The notes under the pieces: generated by a model
Seen by the model: only the letters and a program-made list of their open reading frames with translations
Databases searched by the model: none
What the model was told of the DNA's origin: nothing
Position numbers and translations under genes: made by a program
Shown here: positions 20,388 through 29,200 of the stretch, piece by piece
Position numbering within the stretch: position 1 is the stretch's first letter
How the letters are laid out: each line of letters starts with the position of its first letter
Assembly: GCF_024138395.1 (NCBI RefSeq)
Contig: NZ_JAMYDU010000011.1
Span: 62,001-126,000, forward strand
Reading direction: 5' to 3'
Length of the DNA stretch: 64,000 bases
Origin: Pseudomonas mandelii
Lineage (GTDB): Bacteria; Pseudomonadota; Gammaproteobacteria; Pseudomonadales; Pseudomonadaceae

Positions 20388-23194
20388 GTCTACCGGCGGC
20401 GTTCCTGCGAGATGCGCAGCAACTGATTCCTGAAACACGACGTTTCGACGATCCGCTGTCGACCTTGGCCTTTGGCACCGACGCCAGTTTCTACCGGCTG
20501 ATTCCGAAACTGGTGATTCGCGTCGAGTCCGAAGACGAAGTGGTGGCGCTGCTCAAACTGGCGCAACGGGACAAAGTCCCGGTGACCTTCCGCGCCGCCG
20601 GCACCAGCCTGTCTGGCCAGGCCATCAGCGATTCGGTGCTGATCGTGCTGGGCGATAACTGGAACGGTCGCGAAATCCGTGGCCAGGGTATGCAAATCCG
20701 TCTGCAACCAGGTGTGATCGGCGCCCAGGCCAACGCCTGGCTGGCACCGTTCGGACGCAAGATCGGTCCGGATCCGGCGTCGATCAACGCCTGCAAAATC
20801 GGCGGCATTGTCGCCAACAATGCGAGTGGCATGTGCTGTGGCACGGCGCAAAACACCTATCACACACTGGCCGGGATTCGTCTGGTGCTGGCCGATGGCA
20901 GCCGTCTCGATACCGAAGACGCCGCCAGTGTCGCAACCTTCCGTGAGAGCCAAGCCGAGCTGCTGGAACGTCTGGCGACGTTGGGCCGCGAGACCCGCGC
21001 CAATGCCGAACTGGCTGCGAGAATTCGCCACAAATACCGTCTGAAAAATACCACCGGACTGTCACTCAATGCGCTGGTGGATTTCGACGAGCCAGTGGAT
21101 ATCTTGAGCCACTTGCTGGTGGGCTCAGAAGGCACGCTCGGGTTCATCAGCGCGGTGACCTACGACACGGTGATTGACCACCCGAACAAGGCATCGGCGC
21201 TGATCGTGTTTCCGGATGTAGAAACCTGCTGCAACGCCGTCACCGTGCTGAAAAGCCAACCTGTATCGGCGGTGGAACTGCTGGACCGTCGCAGTCTTCG
21301 CTCGGTGCAGGACAGACCCGGCATGCCGGCTTTCGTACAACAACTGTCGACCAATGCCTGCGCCCTGCTGATCGAATCCCGCGCCGCCTCTTCTACTTTG
21401 CTGCAGGAACAACTGGCGCAAATCATGGCTTCGCTGACTGGGTTCCCGGTAGAGAAGCAAGTCGACTTCACCGAAGACCCGGTGGAAAACGCCCGGCTCT
21501 GGGCGATTCGCAAGGACACCTTCCCTGCCGTCGGCGCGGTACGCAAAACCGGCACCACGGTGATCATCGAAGACGTGACCTTCCCGGTGGAACAACTGGC
21601 CAGCGGCGTCAACCGCTTGATCGAGCTGTTCGACAAACATCACTACGACGAAGCAATACTTTTCGGACACGCCCTGGAAGGTAATCTGCACTTTGTCTTC
21701 ACCCAAGGCTTCAACAGCGCGGAAGAAGTCGCACGCTACCAGGCATTCATGGACGACGTGGCGCAATTGGTGGCCGTTGAATTCGGCGGCTCGCTGAAGG
21801 CCGAACACGGCACCGGTCGCAACATGGCGCCCTTCGTCGAACTGGAATGGGGCAGCGATGCTTATCAGTTGATGTGGCAACTCAAACGCCTCCTCGACCC
21901 TAACGGCATTCTCAACCCGGACGTGGTGCTCAGCGACGACCCACAGATCCACCTCAAGCACCTGAAACCGCTGCCCGCCGCCGATGAGATTGTGGATAAG
22001 TGCATCGAATGCGGCTTCTGCGAACCAGTGTGTCCATCGAAAGACCTGACGCTGAGTCCACGCCAGCGCATCGTGATCTGGCGTGACATTCAAGCGAAGA
22101 AACGCGCCGGCACAGACACCGCCGAACTGGAACAGGCTTACGAATACCAGGGCATCGATACCTGCGCCGCCACCGGCCTGTGTGCACAACGTTGCCCTGT
22201 AGGAATCAACACCGGCGAGCTGGTGAAAAAGCTCCGCGGCCGTAAAGCGACGCATACGAAAACCGCTAACTGGATTGAAGGAAATTTCGCCACCGCGTTG
22301 CAAGGCGCGCGCTTCACCCTGCACGTCGCCAACGGTGCGCGGATGCTGCTGGGGGCGCCGCGCCTGGCGAAACTGTCGGCATCACTGACGCGGCTGTCCA
22401 AGGGGCAGGTTCCGCAATGGACCAACGCCATGCCGCAGCCGGAAAGGGCCATTCGCTTCAGCCCGACCGTGTCGGACGAGCGGCCTCGGGTGGTGTACCT
22501 GGCGGCCTGCGTGTCGCGGGTCATGGGCCCGGCAGCGGGTGATAAAGAGCAAATGTCGCTGTACGAAAAAACCCGTGGCCTGTTGGAAAAGGCCGGTTAT
22601 CAGGTAGTTTTTCCAGACAATCAAGACAACCTCTGCTGCGGTCAGCCATTCGCCTCCAAAGGCTACGCCGAACAGGCCGAACACAAACGCCAGGAACTGA
22701 TCGGCGCACTGCTACACGCCAGCCGCGGCGGGCTCGACCCGATCTATTGCGACACCAGCCCTTGTACCTTGCGGCTGGCTCAGGACTTGGGCGATGTGCG
22801 GCTGGACCTGTACGACCCGGTGCGTTTCATCCGCACTCACTTGATGGATCGTCTCGATTTCACCCCCCAGGAAGCGCCGATCGCGGTGCACGTCACGTGC
22901 AGCACTCAGCATCTCGGCGAAAGCCAGGCGTTGATCGATCTGGCGCGCAAATGCAGTAAAAACGTGGTCATTCCGGAAGGCATTCACTGCTGTGGCTTTG
23001 CTGGCGACAAGGGCTTTACTACCCCGCAATTGAATGCCCATTCGTTACGCACGCTCAAGGACGCGGTTCAGCAATGCAGTGAGGGGATTTCCACCAGCCG
23101 CACCTGTGAGATCGGTCTGACACAACATGGCGGCATTGACTACCACGGACTGGTCTATCTGGTGGATCGAGTGACGCAGGCCAGGGCAACCTGA
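20384..23194 (+). CDS. dld: FAD-dependent D-lactate dehydrogenase fused to an Fe-S/CCG module
   Basis: Quinone-linked D-lactate dehydrogenase of 936 residues. Order: FAD-binding type 4 domain (about 40-220, PGVIGAQANAWLAPFGRKIG, ASGMCCG), FAD-oxidase C-terminal domain (to about 520, HALEGNLHFVF, EHGTGRNM), two 4Fe-4S motifs (CIECGFCEPVCP, CAATGLCAQRCP) and a GlcF-like C-terminal part with LCCGQPFASKG and HCCGFAGDKG. The start at 20384 overlaps the lldG stop (ATGA); a longer reading from 20255 lies in lldG. With LldEFG it lets the cell use both lactate isomers. Confidence 0.93.
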   Translation: MSLPAAFLRDAQQLIPETRRFDDPLSTLAFGTDASFYRLIPKLVIRVESEDEVVALLKLAQRDKVPVTFRAAGTSLSGQAISDSVLIVLGDNWNGREIRGQGMQIRLQPGVIGAQANAWLAPFGRKIGPDPASINACKIGGIVANNASGMCCGTAQNTYHTLAGIRLVLADGSRLDTEDAASVATFRESQAELLERLATLGRETRANAELAARIRHKYRLKNTTGLSLNALVDFDEPVDILSHLLVGSEGTLGFISAVTYDTVIDHPNKASALIVFPDVETCCNAVTVLKSQPVSAVELLDRRSLRSVQDRPGMPAFVQQLSTNACALLIESRAASSTLLQEQLAQIMASLTGFPVEKQVDFTEDPVENARLWAIRKDTFPAVGAVRKTGTTVIIEDVTFPVEQLASGVNRLIELFDKHHYDEAILFGHALEGNLHFVFTQGFNSAEEVARYQAFMDDVAQLVAVEFGGSLKAEHGTGRNMAPFVELEWGSDAYQLMWQLKRLLDPNGILNPDVVLSDDPQIHLKHLKPLPAADEIVDKCIECGFCEPVCPSKDLTLSPRQRIVIWRDIQAKKRAGTDTAELEQAYEYQGIDTCAATGLCAQRCPVGINTGELVKKLRGRKATHTKTANWIEGNFATALQGARFTLHVANGARMLLGAPRLAKLSASLTRLSKGQVPQWTNAMPQPERAIRFSPTVSDERPRVVYLAACVSRVMGPAAGDKEQMSLYEKTRGLLEKAGYQVVFPDNQDNLCCGQPFASKGYAEQAEHKRQELIGALLHASRGGLDPIYCDTSPCTLRLAQDLGDVRLDLYDPVRFIRTHLMDRLDFTPQEAPIAVHVTCSTQHLGESQALIDLARKCSKNVVIPEGIHCCGFAGDKGFTTPQLNAHSLRTLKDAVQQCSEGISTSRTCEIGLTQHGGIDYHGLVYLVDRVTQARAT

Positions 23195-23237
23195 AGAAAA
23201 ATAGAACCCTGACGCACCGTCGCAGTCCACTGATCAA

Positions 23238-23262
23238 GTCCCGCGAACGTGGGACCTTTCCC
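23238..23262 (+). terminator. probable terminator after dld
   Basis: GTCCC-GCGAACGT-GGGAC is followed by CTTTCCC, about 45 nt after the dld stop. Stem and T-run are modest. Confidence 0.45.
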
Positions 23263-23323
23263 AAAATTGGCAGCCCGTCCTGATGGCCAGCGATGCCTGG
23301 ACCCTCAGTTCAAGGAGATATAT

Positions 23324-23611
23324 ATGAAACGCTCTGTACTGTTAGGTCTGTTCGTTACTGCCTCAATGCTGGCGTCCTCCTCGTTTGCCGCCGGCGGTTC
23401 GGACGATCTCTGTGCGACCAACCTGCAAGCCATTGCCAATGCCAAGACCCAGACTCTGACGCCGGAAATCAGAACTCGCGTCGAGGCCAGCGTCCAGCAG
23501 GCCAAGGCCTACCAGGCGCAAAACACCGAGGAAGGCACCAAAAAATGCATCTCCGAAACCACTCAAACCCTGCAGGAAATACAGAACCAGGACAAAGGCG
23601 ATAAAACCTGA
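23324..23611 (+). CDS. small secreted protein of unknown function
   Basis: It has 95 residues with a clear signal peptide (MKRSVLLGLFVTASMLASSSFA) ending about residue 22, so it is probably periplasmic. The mature part is helical and rich in Gln and Thr, with two Cys (in DDLCATN and KKCIS) that may form a disulfide. AAGGAGA lies at good spacing before the ATG at 23324. I do not recognise a family. Confidence 0.8.
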   Translation: MKRSVLLGLFVTASMLASSSFAAGGSDDLCATNLQAIANAKTQTLTPEIRTRVEASVQQAKAYQAQNTEEGTKKCISETTQTLQEIQNQDKGDKT

Positions 23612-23620
23612 TAACCACTG

Positions 23621-23646
23621 AGGGCCAACCTACGGGTTGGCCTTCT
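23621..23646 (+). terminator. intrinsic terminator of the small secreted protein gene
   Basis: GGCCAACC-TACG-GGTTGGCC followed by TTCT, 12 nt after the stop. Confidence 0.75.
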
Positions 23647-23709
23647 GAGCCGCGTTGGCGTACACTGTGCACGCTTGTTGCTCACTCAGATGTACAGAGC
23701 AATGAGTTC

Positions 23710-24103
23710 GGGGCCGTTTAGGATTCGACGCCGGTTGCGAAACTTTAGGTGCATGCCGAGTTGGTAACAGAACTCGTAAATCCACTGTTGCAACTTTCTA
23801 TAGTTGCCAATGACGAAACCTACGGGGAATACGCTCTCGCTGCGTAAGCAGCCTTAGCCCTTCCCTCCTGGCACCTTCGGGTCCAGCAATCATCAGGGGA
23901 TGTCTGTAAACCCAAAGTGATTGTCATATAGAACAGAATCGCCGTGCAGTACGTTGTGGACGAAGCGGCTAAAACTTACACAACTCGCCCAAAGCACCCT
24001 GCCCGTCGGGTCGCTGAGGGTTAACTTAATAGACACGGCTACGCATGTAGTACCGACAGCGGAGTACTGGCGGACGGGGGTTCAAATCCCCCCGGCTCCA
24101 CCA
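23710..24103 (+). ncRNA. ssrA: transfer-messenger RNA (tmRNA)
   Basis: Rescues stalled ribosomes with SmpB. The 5' end GGGGCCGTTTAGGATTCGAC and the 3' end TTCAAATCCCCCCGGCTCCA-CCA form the tRNA-like domain; CCA is encoded. The tag frame is 23806-23847 and reads ANDETYGEYALAA then TAA (the first Ala of the finished tag comes from the charged tmRNA). The length of 394 nt is normal. The 3' end serves as the integration site of the following island, and the sequence after CCA now comes from the island. Confidence 0.97.
24081..24103 (+). mobile_element. attL: tmRNA 3' end used as island attachment site
   Basis: TTCAAATCCCCCCGGCTCCACCA at the end of ssrA is partly repeated at 47574-47595 (TTCAAATTACCCCGGCCCACCA). 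An integrase gene starts 186 nt further on. Integration into the tRNA-like end of ssrA is common for P4-type integrases. Confidence 0.65.
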
Positions 24104-24114
24104 CTTCATCATCT

Positions 24115-24139
24115 AAAGACGTCCACGGACGTCTTTTTT
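24115..24139 (+). terminator. terminator now serving ssrA
   Basis: AAGACGTCC-ACG-GACGTCTTTTTT, a textbook intrinsic terminator 12 nt after the tmRNA CCA. By the att model it was brought by the island and replaced the original terminator. Confidence 0.85.
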
Positions 24140-24213
24140 GTGCCTGAAATCCAGTGAAATCAAGGGTTTGAGCGCTACTGGGCTCCATAGATCGTTTTTG
24201 AGTTCCAGCCGAC

Positions 24214-24266
24214 TTGGTATTCCCAGTGGTATTCCCGGCTACCCAGCGCTAATCTTGGGAATACCA
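24214..24266. promoter_or_regulatory. candidate integrase arm-type binding repeats, left end
   Basis: TGGTATTCC occurs twice in direct order (24214-24236, TTGGTATTCCCAGTGGTATTC) and once inverted (GGAATACCA, 24258-24266) between attL and the integrase ATG. A similar pair lies next to attR at 47501-47523. The sharing of these short repeats at both ends is what suggests arm sites. Confidence 0.5.
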
Positions 24267-24289
24267 AAAGGTGACATGGAGTACTTCTC

Positions 24290-25543
24290 ATGTGCGCTCA
24301 AACCGCCCTCTCGGACCGTCAGCTCAAGGCTGTCAAACCCAGAGACAAGGACTACGTCCTCACCGATGGTGATGGGCTTCAGCTCCGCGTCCGGGTCAAT
24401 CGCTCGATGCAGTGGAACTTCAACTACCGGCATCCCGTTACCAAGAATCGAATCAACATGGCGCTCGGCTCCTATCCCGAGGTTTCTCTGGCGCAAGCCC
24501 GGAAGAAAGCGGTTGAGGCCAGAGAGCTGTTGGCGCAAGGCATCGACCCCAAAGCTCAACGCAACGAGCTGGTGCAAGCCAAACGAGCGGAGACAGAACA
24601 CACGTTCGAGAATGTGGCCACCGCCTGGTTCGAGCTGAAGAAGGACTCGGTCACGCCGGCGTATGCTGAAGACATCTGGCGCTCACTCACACTGCACGTT
24701 TTTCCGAGCATGAAATCGACACCGATCTCGGAAGTCAACGCACCGATGGTGATCAAGCTCCTTCGCCCAATCGAAGCCAAAGGCAGCCTGGAAACAGTGA
24801 AGCGACTGAGCCAACGGCTCAACGAGATCATGACCTACGGGGTCAACTCAGGAATGATCTTCGCGAACCCCCTCAGCGGTATCCGGGCGGTATTCAAGAA
24901 GCCGAAGAAAGAGAACATGGCTGCGCTTGCACCTGATGAACTTCCGGAGCTCATGCTGGAAATCGCGAATGCCAGCATCAAGCGGATCACCCGCTGCCTG
25001 ATCGAATGGCAACTGCACACCATGACCCGCCCTGCCGAAGCGGCCACCACCCGATGGGTAGACATCGACTTCGACAAACGTATCTGGACCATCCCGCCGG
25101 AGCGCATGAAAAAGCGTCGTTCGCACACCATCCCGCTGACCGAACAGGCACTCGCGTTACTGGAGGCGCTCAAGCCCCACAGTGGTCACAGGGAATACGT
25201 GTTCCCGGCAGATAGAAACCCGCGCACCCACGCCAATAGCCAGACCGCCAACATGGCGTTGAAACGCATGGGCTTCCAGGACCGCTTGGTCAGCCACGGC
25301 ATGCGCTCCATGGCCAGCACCATCCTGAATGAGCATGGCTGGGATCCGGAGCTGATCGAAGTCGCGCTGGCGCATGTCGACAAGGACGAAGTCCGAAGTG
25401 CCTACAACCGAGCGGACTACATCGAACGCCGGAGACCGATGATGGCTTGGTGGAGTGAGCACATCCAGAAAGCGGCCACTGGCAACCTGTCGGCATCTGC
25501 GATCAATCAAACCAGGGACCACAACGTCGTGCCGATACGGTGA
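24290..25543 (+). CDS. P4-type tyrosine integrase
   Basis: Site-specific recombinase of 417 residues. The N-terminal DUF4102-like arm-binding domain (ALSDRQLKAVKPRDKDYVLTD) is followed by a SAM-like core-binding domain and a catalytic domain with the first Arg in MTRPAEAA, an HGMRSMAST box, and the Tyr nucleophile in RSAYNRADYIERR. It appears intact. It sits directly behind ssrA and most likely catalyses integration and excision of the island at the tmRNA 3' end. Confidence 0.95.
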   Translation: MCAQTALSDRQLKAVKPRDKDYVLTDGDGLQLRVRVNRSMQWNFNYRHPVTKNRINMALGSYPEVSLAQARKKAVEARELLAQGIDPKAQRNELVQAKRAETEHTFENVATAWFELKKDSVTPAYAEDIWRSLTLHVFPSMKSTPISEVNAPMVIKLLRPIEAKGSLETVKRLSQRLNEIMTYGVNSGMIFANPLSGIRAVFKKPKKENMAALAPDELPELMLEIANASIKRITRCLIEWQLHTMTRPAEAATTRWVDIDFDKRIWTIPPERMKKRRSHTIPLTEQALALLEALKPHSGHREYVFPADRNPRTHANSQTANMALKRMGFQDRLVSHGMRSMASTILNEHGWDPELIEVALAHVDKDEVRSAYNRADYIERRRPMMAWWSEHIQKAATGNLSASAINQTRDHNVVPIR

Positions 25544-25589
25544 GCGCTCACCGGACGCTGCTGGTAACCGAGGATGACTCCCCAGATGG

Positions 25590-25685
25590 AGTGATGGTTG
25601 ATTTGGCGACAGCGGCGACACCGGCGACAACCCACGTAATACCTGGCCTGCAGCATGGCGACAAAAGTGGCGACTGTCGCCGTTG
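25590..25685. repeat. cluster of GGCGACA hexamer-type repeats, copy 1
   Basis: GGCGACA recurs about five times (GGCGACAGCGGCGACACC, then two more pairs). The reverse complement aligns with the TGTCGCC-rich stretch at 41697-41790, including the shared linker of the form CAGGCCAG-N-GGGTTGTCGCC. This copy is in inverted orientation to the other. Confidence 0.7.
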
Positions 25686-25763
25686 CAAGCCTTGCTCTTG
25701 GGGCCTTTTGACTAAGTCCATGCGGGCGGGAAGGCTCCGCATTCCCACTCGCATGGGCTCTGC

Positions 25764-25866
25764 GTTATGGCATCTCACTTGACCACCTAGTTGCATTGCC
25801 ACTGACCAGTTGTTTGCATCCGACTTGACCAGTCATTTGCATTCGCGCTGACCAGCCGTTTGCAGT
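25764..25866 (-). mobile_element. solo IS end with tandem terminal repeats (IS21-like), left copy
   Basis: Units of about 23 bp of the form GACCAG-N-TTTGCAT repeat three to four times (GACCACCTAGTTGCAT, GACCAGTTGTTTGCAT, GACCAGTCATTTGCAT, GACCAGCCGTTTGCAG). The reverse complement aligns with 39338-39429, down to a shared ACGCAG edge. No transposase lies between or beside. Multiple terminal repeats are typical of IS21-family ends; the family assignment is inferred. Confidence 0.6.
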
Positions 25867-25930
25867 TGATGGGTGTCAGCGGGTGCCACTCCGCGGGAGT
25901 GCGTCAGCCAAGCACTGAAGGACTGCAACC

Positions 25931-26115
25931 GGCCGATTCTGTTGAAAAAGTCGGTCGTGTTTTCTAAAGCAGAAAAGTCCGCGTCGGAGATTGAAATCCT
26001 GAATGTCCGCAGAGCCTTTCAGGCTGAAATTTCACGTAGAAGCGTGCTGAAGAGCGCTTTCACCGATCCATCCTACGGCATTCTGAAAAAACCTACTTTT
26101 TCAACAAAATCGGCC
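25931..26115. mobile_element. MITE-like element, left copy (185 bp)
   Basis: Bounded by terminal inverted repeats GGCCGATTCTGTTGAAAAAG and CTTTTTCAACAAAATCGGCC (with small mismatches). It has no coding capacity. A 186-bp relative in opposite orientation lies at 37727-37912, sharing the ends and internal blocks such as AGAAAAGTNCGCG. Confidence 0.7.
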
Positions 26116-26235
26116 AAAAGCGACCATACAAGGCGGCCGGTTAAACAGTCACTTCGGAACAGACTCCGAACAGGGATACCCTGTGAGTGGCGCACTCATG
26201 GGCCCAGCCTTCTTCCCTCGTCTGTATAGATCACG

Positions 26236-29200
26236 TCAGGCTGACGCGGCGAGGCACACGCCGCGGAAGGACTCGCTCTGTTGTAAAGCCGCGCTGCGAC
26301 GGTCGCCAAGATCGACCAGCGCATCAAGCACCTGCAGCAGTTTGCGGGCCAGAGGAGCCGGTAGCGGATGCAATCGGTCAGCGTGCGCCTGCACCAGAGC
26401 CGCAATAGCGGATGGTACCGAGGAGCCTTTCCAGCTTGCAGGCAGGCGTCCATCGACGATTTGGGCCAGCACCTGATCGGCGAACGTTTCGACAGGGTAG
26501 GCAGCGCCGGAACGCTCGCACAGTGAGATAAACTGGCGTGCGACATAAGGGTTCCAACCAGCGACGCGCACCATGCGATCTACAAGCGGCATCACTTGGC
26601 CGAGATCGTCCCAGCGGTTGTTGGCAAAGCGCGCGGCGCCAGGGGCGTGTTCGACATCCACGAAGAGCAGTGACTTCACTAGCCCTGGTAGATCGAAGCC
26701 GCCAATGCGTCCGTCGTTGTATTTTGAGCGGCGCAGGTCGCGGTTCTCCAGAGTCCGTTCAAGCACGGTGTGCAGCAGTTGTAAGGTGTCATTCCGAAGC
26801 TCAGGCGCATCGAGGACATCGCGGCAGACTACCGAACAAGTAAATGGCGCGAGCAGCCGCATTGCAATCTCGTCGGACTGCGCGAGGATTGGCATCAGCA
26901 ACCGATCTTGGATCTCGTCAGCAGGAAAATAAGGCGCAACGCTTGCCATCATCAGGCTCAGCTGATTCTGCCACTCGTACAAGTTACTATTGCTGCGCTC
27001 GCGCGACCGTCGCTGCGGAGTTCGCCACACTGGGTCAATAGTGTCGAGTGTCCAACCAACAAACGCCTCGATGGCATCGACATACTGCGCGCGAGCCGTG
27101 CTTGCCATAACCGCCGCTACAGGTACTTTCTGCAAGACGTTCGCGGCATACTGGCTGTCCCACAGATCATCGGTGCTCTGCCAACCGTCTTCCTCATCTT
27201 CATCAATAACTTGCTGACTTGCAGCATCCTGAGGGACCTGTACCCACGAAGGCCGTGGGCACACCCAAGAGGGCAACAGGCCTGGCTCGCGGTACTCTTC
27301 GAGAGCTACTTCCAAAATCGCGGCACGTCTGTCTGACTTTATCTGCCGCCGAGCCTCAACATCGAGCTTGTACATGTCTCGATTACTAGCGAGCTGTGCC
27401 AACCGCAGCCCAAGATTGAAGCCACACCAGGCGAACCGCGCATCGCGTTCCCAGCAGCCAGCGACGCCGGCTAGGGCAACGAGCGAGACCGCATCAAGCG
27501 GGTGCGCGATCAAACGATAGAGTGCTTCGCGGTCGGAAACTAGTTCACGGCCAGACTTGATACGCGCCGCCAACGCATGCGCCACGAAGATCTTTGGGTG
27601 CCAAGGGATCGCTGATCCGGCAAACGTGTCGTCAAACATCTCGTCTTCCGTAACGAGAAAGCGTTCGATAATGGCATCGGCCCAAGCCTCATGCATGATC
27701 GCGTCGGCAAAGCAAATCACCACTGCCGCTGTTCCTGCAACCGTGCCTTCCAAGTGCCCATTGCCTGGCATCAGTGACGTTGACCGGCTCTCAGTGCTCG
27801 CTTCATCAATTTCCCTCGCGCGCTCGACGGCCTCGTCGACAGAGAAGCCCGCAGCCCAGTGGCGCGAGGTGAAACATTGGTCGACCCATAGCCACAACTC
27901 CGTCTCCCGTGCCACCTGCGCATGGCGCTGGATGGTCGCTAGCACCTCGGGAGCTTCGTGCCGAGGACTGCTCACCGAGATTTGGACCGCATCGCTGCGA
28001 CCGGGGATCGGTTTGGTGGTGTAGTTTTCGACATGCCCCAGCTCGGACCAAAGTTCAGCCGTGCCACGCAATTCCGCCACATACTCGAGGTCCCCCGCCT
28101 CTTCTTGGTAGGTGAATTCAAGCCTGTTCGGAAAATCGTCAAGAGCCAGACGGCAGGAGTTCCGGAGGGTCGCGTCGTCGCTGAGGACGAAAAGAGGTAC
28201 AAGGTCGCGTAATTCCAGAAAGCGCGACTTCATCTTGAGGTTGTCGGCAACTGCTTGTCGGTGATGCTCATCAGCGCTCCCCTTTTCGAACCCAATCAAC
28301 CCGGCACTTTGAAGTTGGTACTCCTCGAGCTTTCGGCTCATATCGACCCGCCATAGTCGAAGGCTACTCAGCAGCGCCAAAGTCGTTGGCGATACTTGTT
28401 TCTCTCGCAAGACAAGGTGTACCGCAATACCCAGGATTCCAATACTAATGTGCCCTTCGAGCAGCTGTTGCAGCACGTCGTCCAATGGGCGACTGGCATC
28501 GAGTTGCCCAATGGCCCAACGTTCTAGCGCCATTAGCGCGCATTCCACGACCTGCGGCCCACCATGGCCGCGGAACCAGATGTAATGCCGGTTGCTTCCC
28601 CAATACTCTTGCGGCCCCCATGGAAACTCGATCACGAGCGGCAGAGGTGTCGAGCTGCCATGACAGTGTCGATGCAACTGACGCCATGCAGTGGTCGCAT
28701 GGTTAGTGACGTCGCGAATGAGTGCGAGTGCTATAGCCGGATTACGAGTTAACAATGAATGGAACGGCTCGCGCAGCGGCGAGGCGGGAAAGTAGCCATG
28801 ATGGTCGCCACCGATCGATAACCGCTCCCAATCGTGATGGGAGAACGAATGGTGCATGATTGACGAGCTTGAGAGCGCCAGCTTATCGAACCGAGATCGG
28901 TTCTCCGCAGAGATGGCCTCGACTTCCTGGCGACGGCGATAATGCTCATCAGCTTCGCGGCGCCATCGTATCGACGTGTCGTCAGGCAGTTCCTCTGAGA
29001 ACCAGTGCCGTGCTACCCGCGCCAACTGCTCCGGATGGGTCTCTGCCAGCACTGGCGCATAGGTCATGAGTTCGCGGAACGCGCTATCTGACCAACGCTC
29101 AATTGTCTCGACCTTGCAAAGATAAGCCTCCACGACAGTCGGGTAGGCTCGTGCGGCCCTTAAAACCAACGCTCGCAATTCCGCCACCAAATGCGTAGGG

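Noticed and set aside
24081..24103. A separate tRNA gene before the integrase
   Set aside because: The tRNA-like end belongs to tmRNA; the matching 5' half is 370 nt upstream at 23710.
25590..25685. Possible CRISPR from the repeated GGCGACA units
   Set aside because: The units are only 7-9 bp with irregular short gaps and no cas genes are seen.
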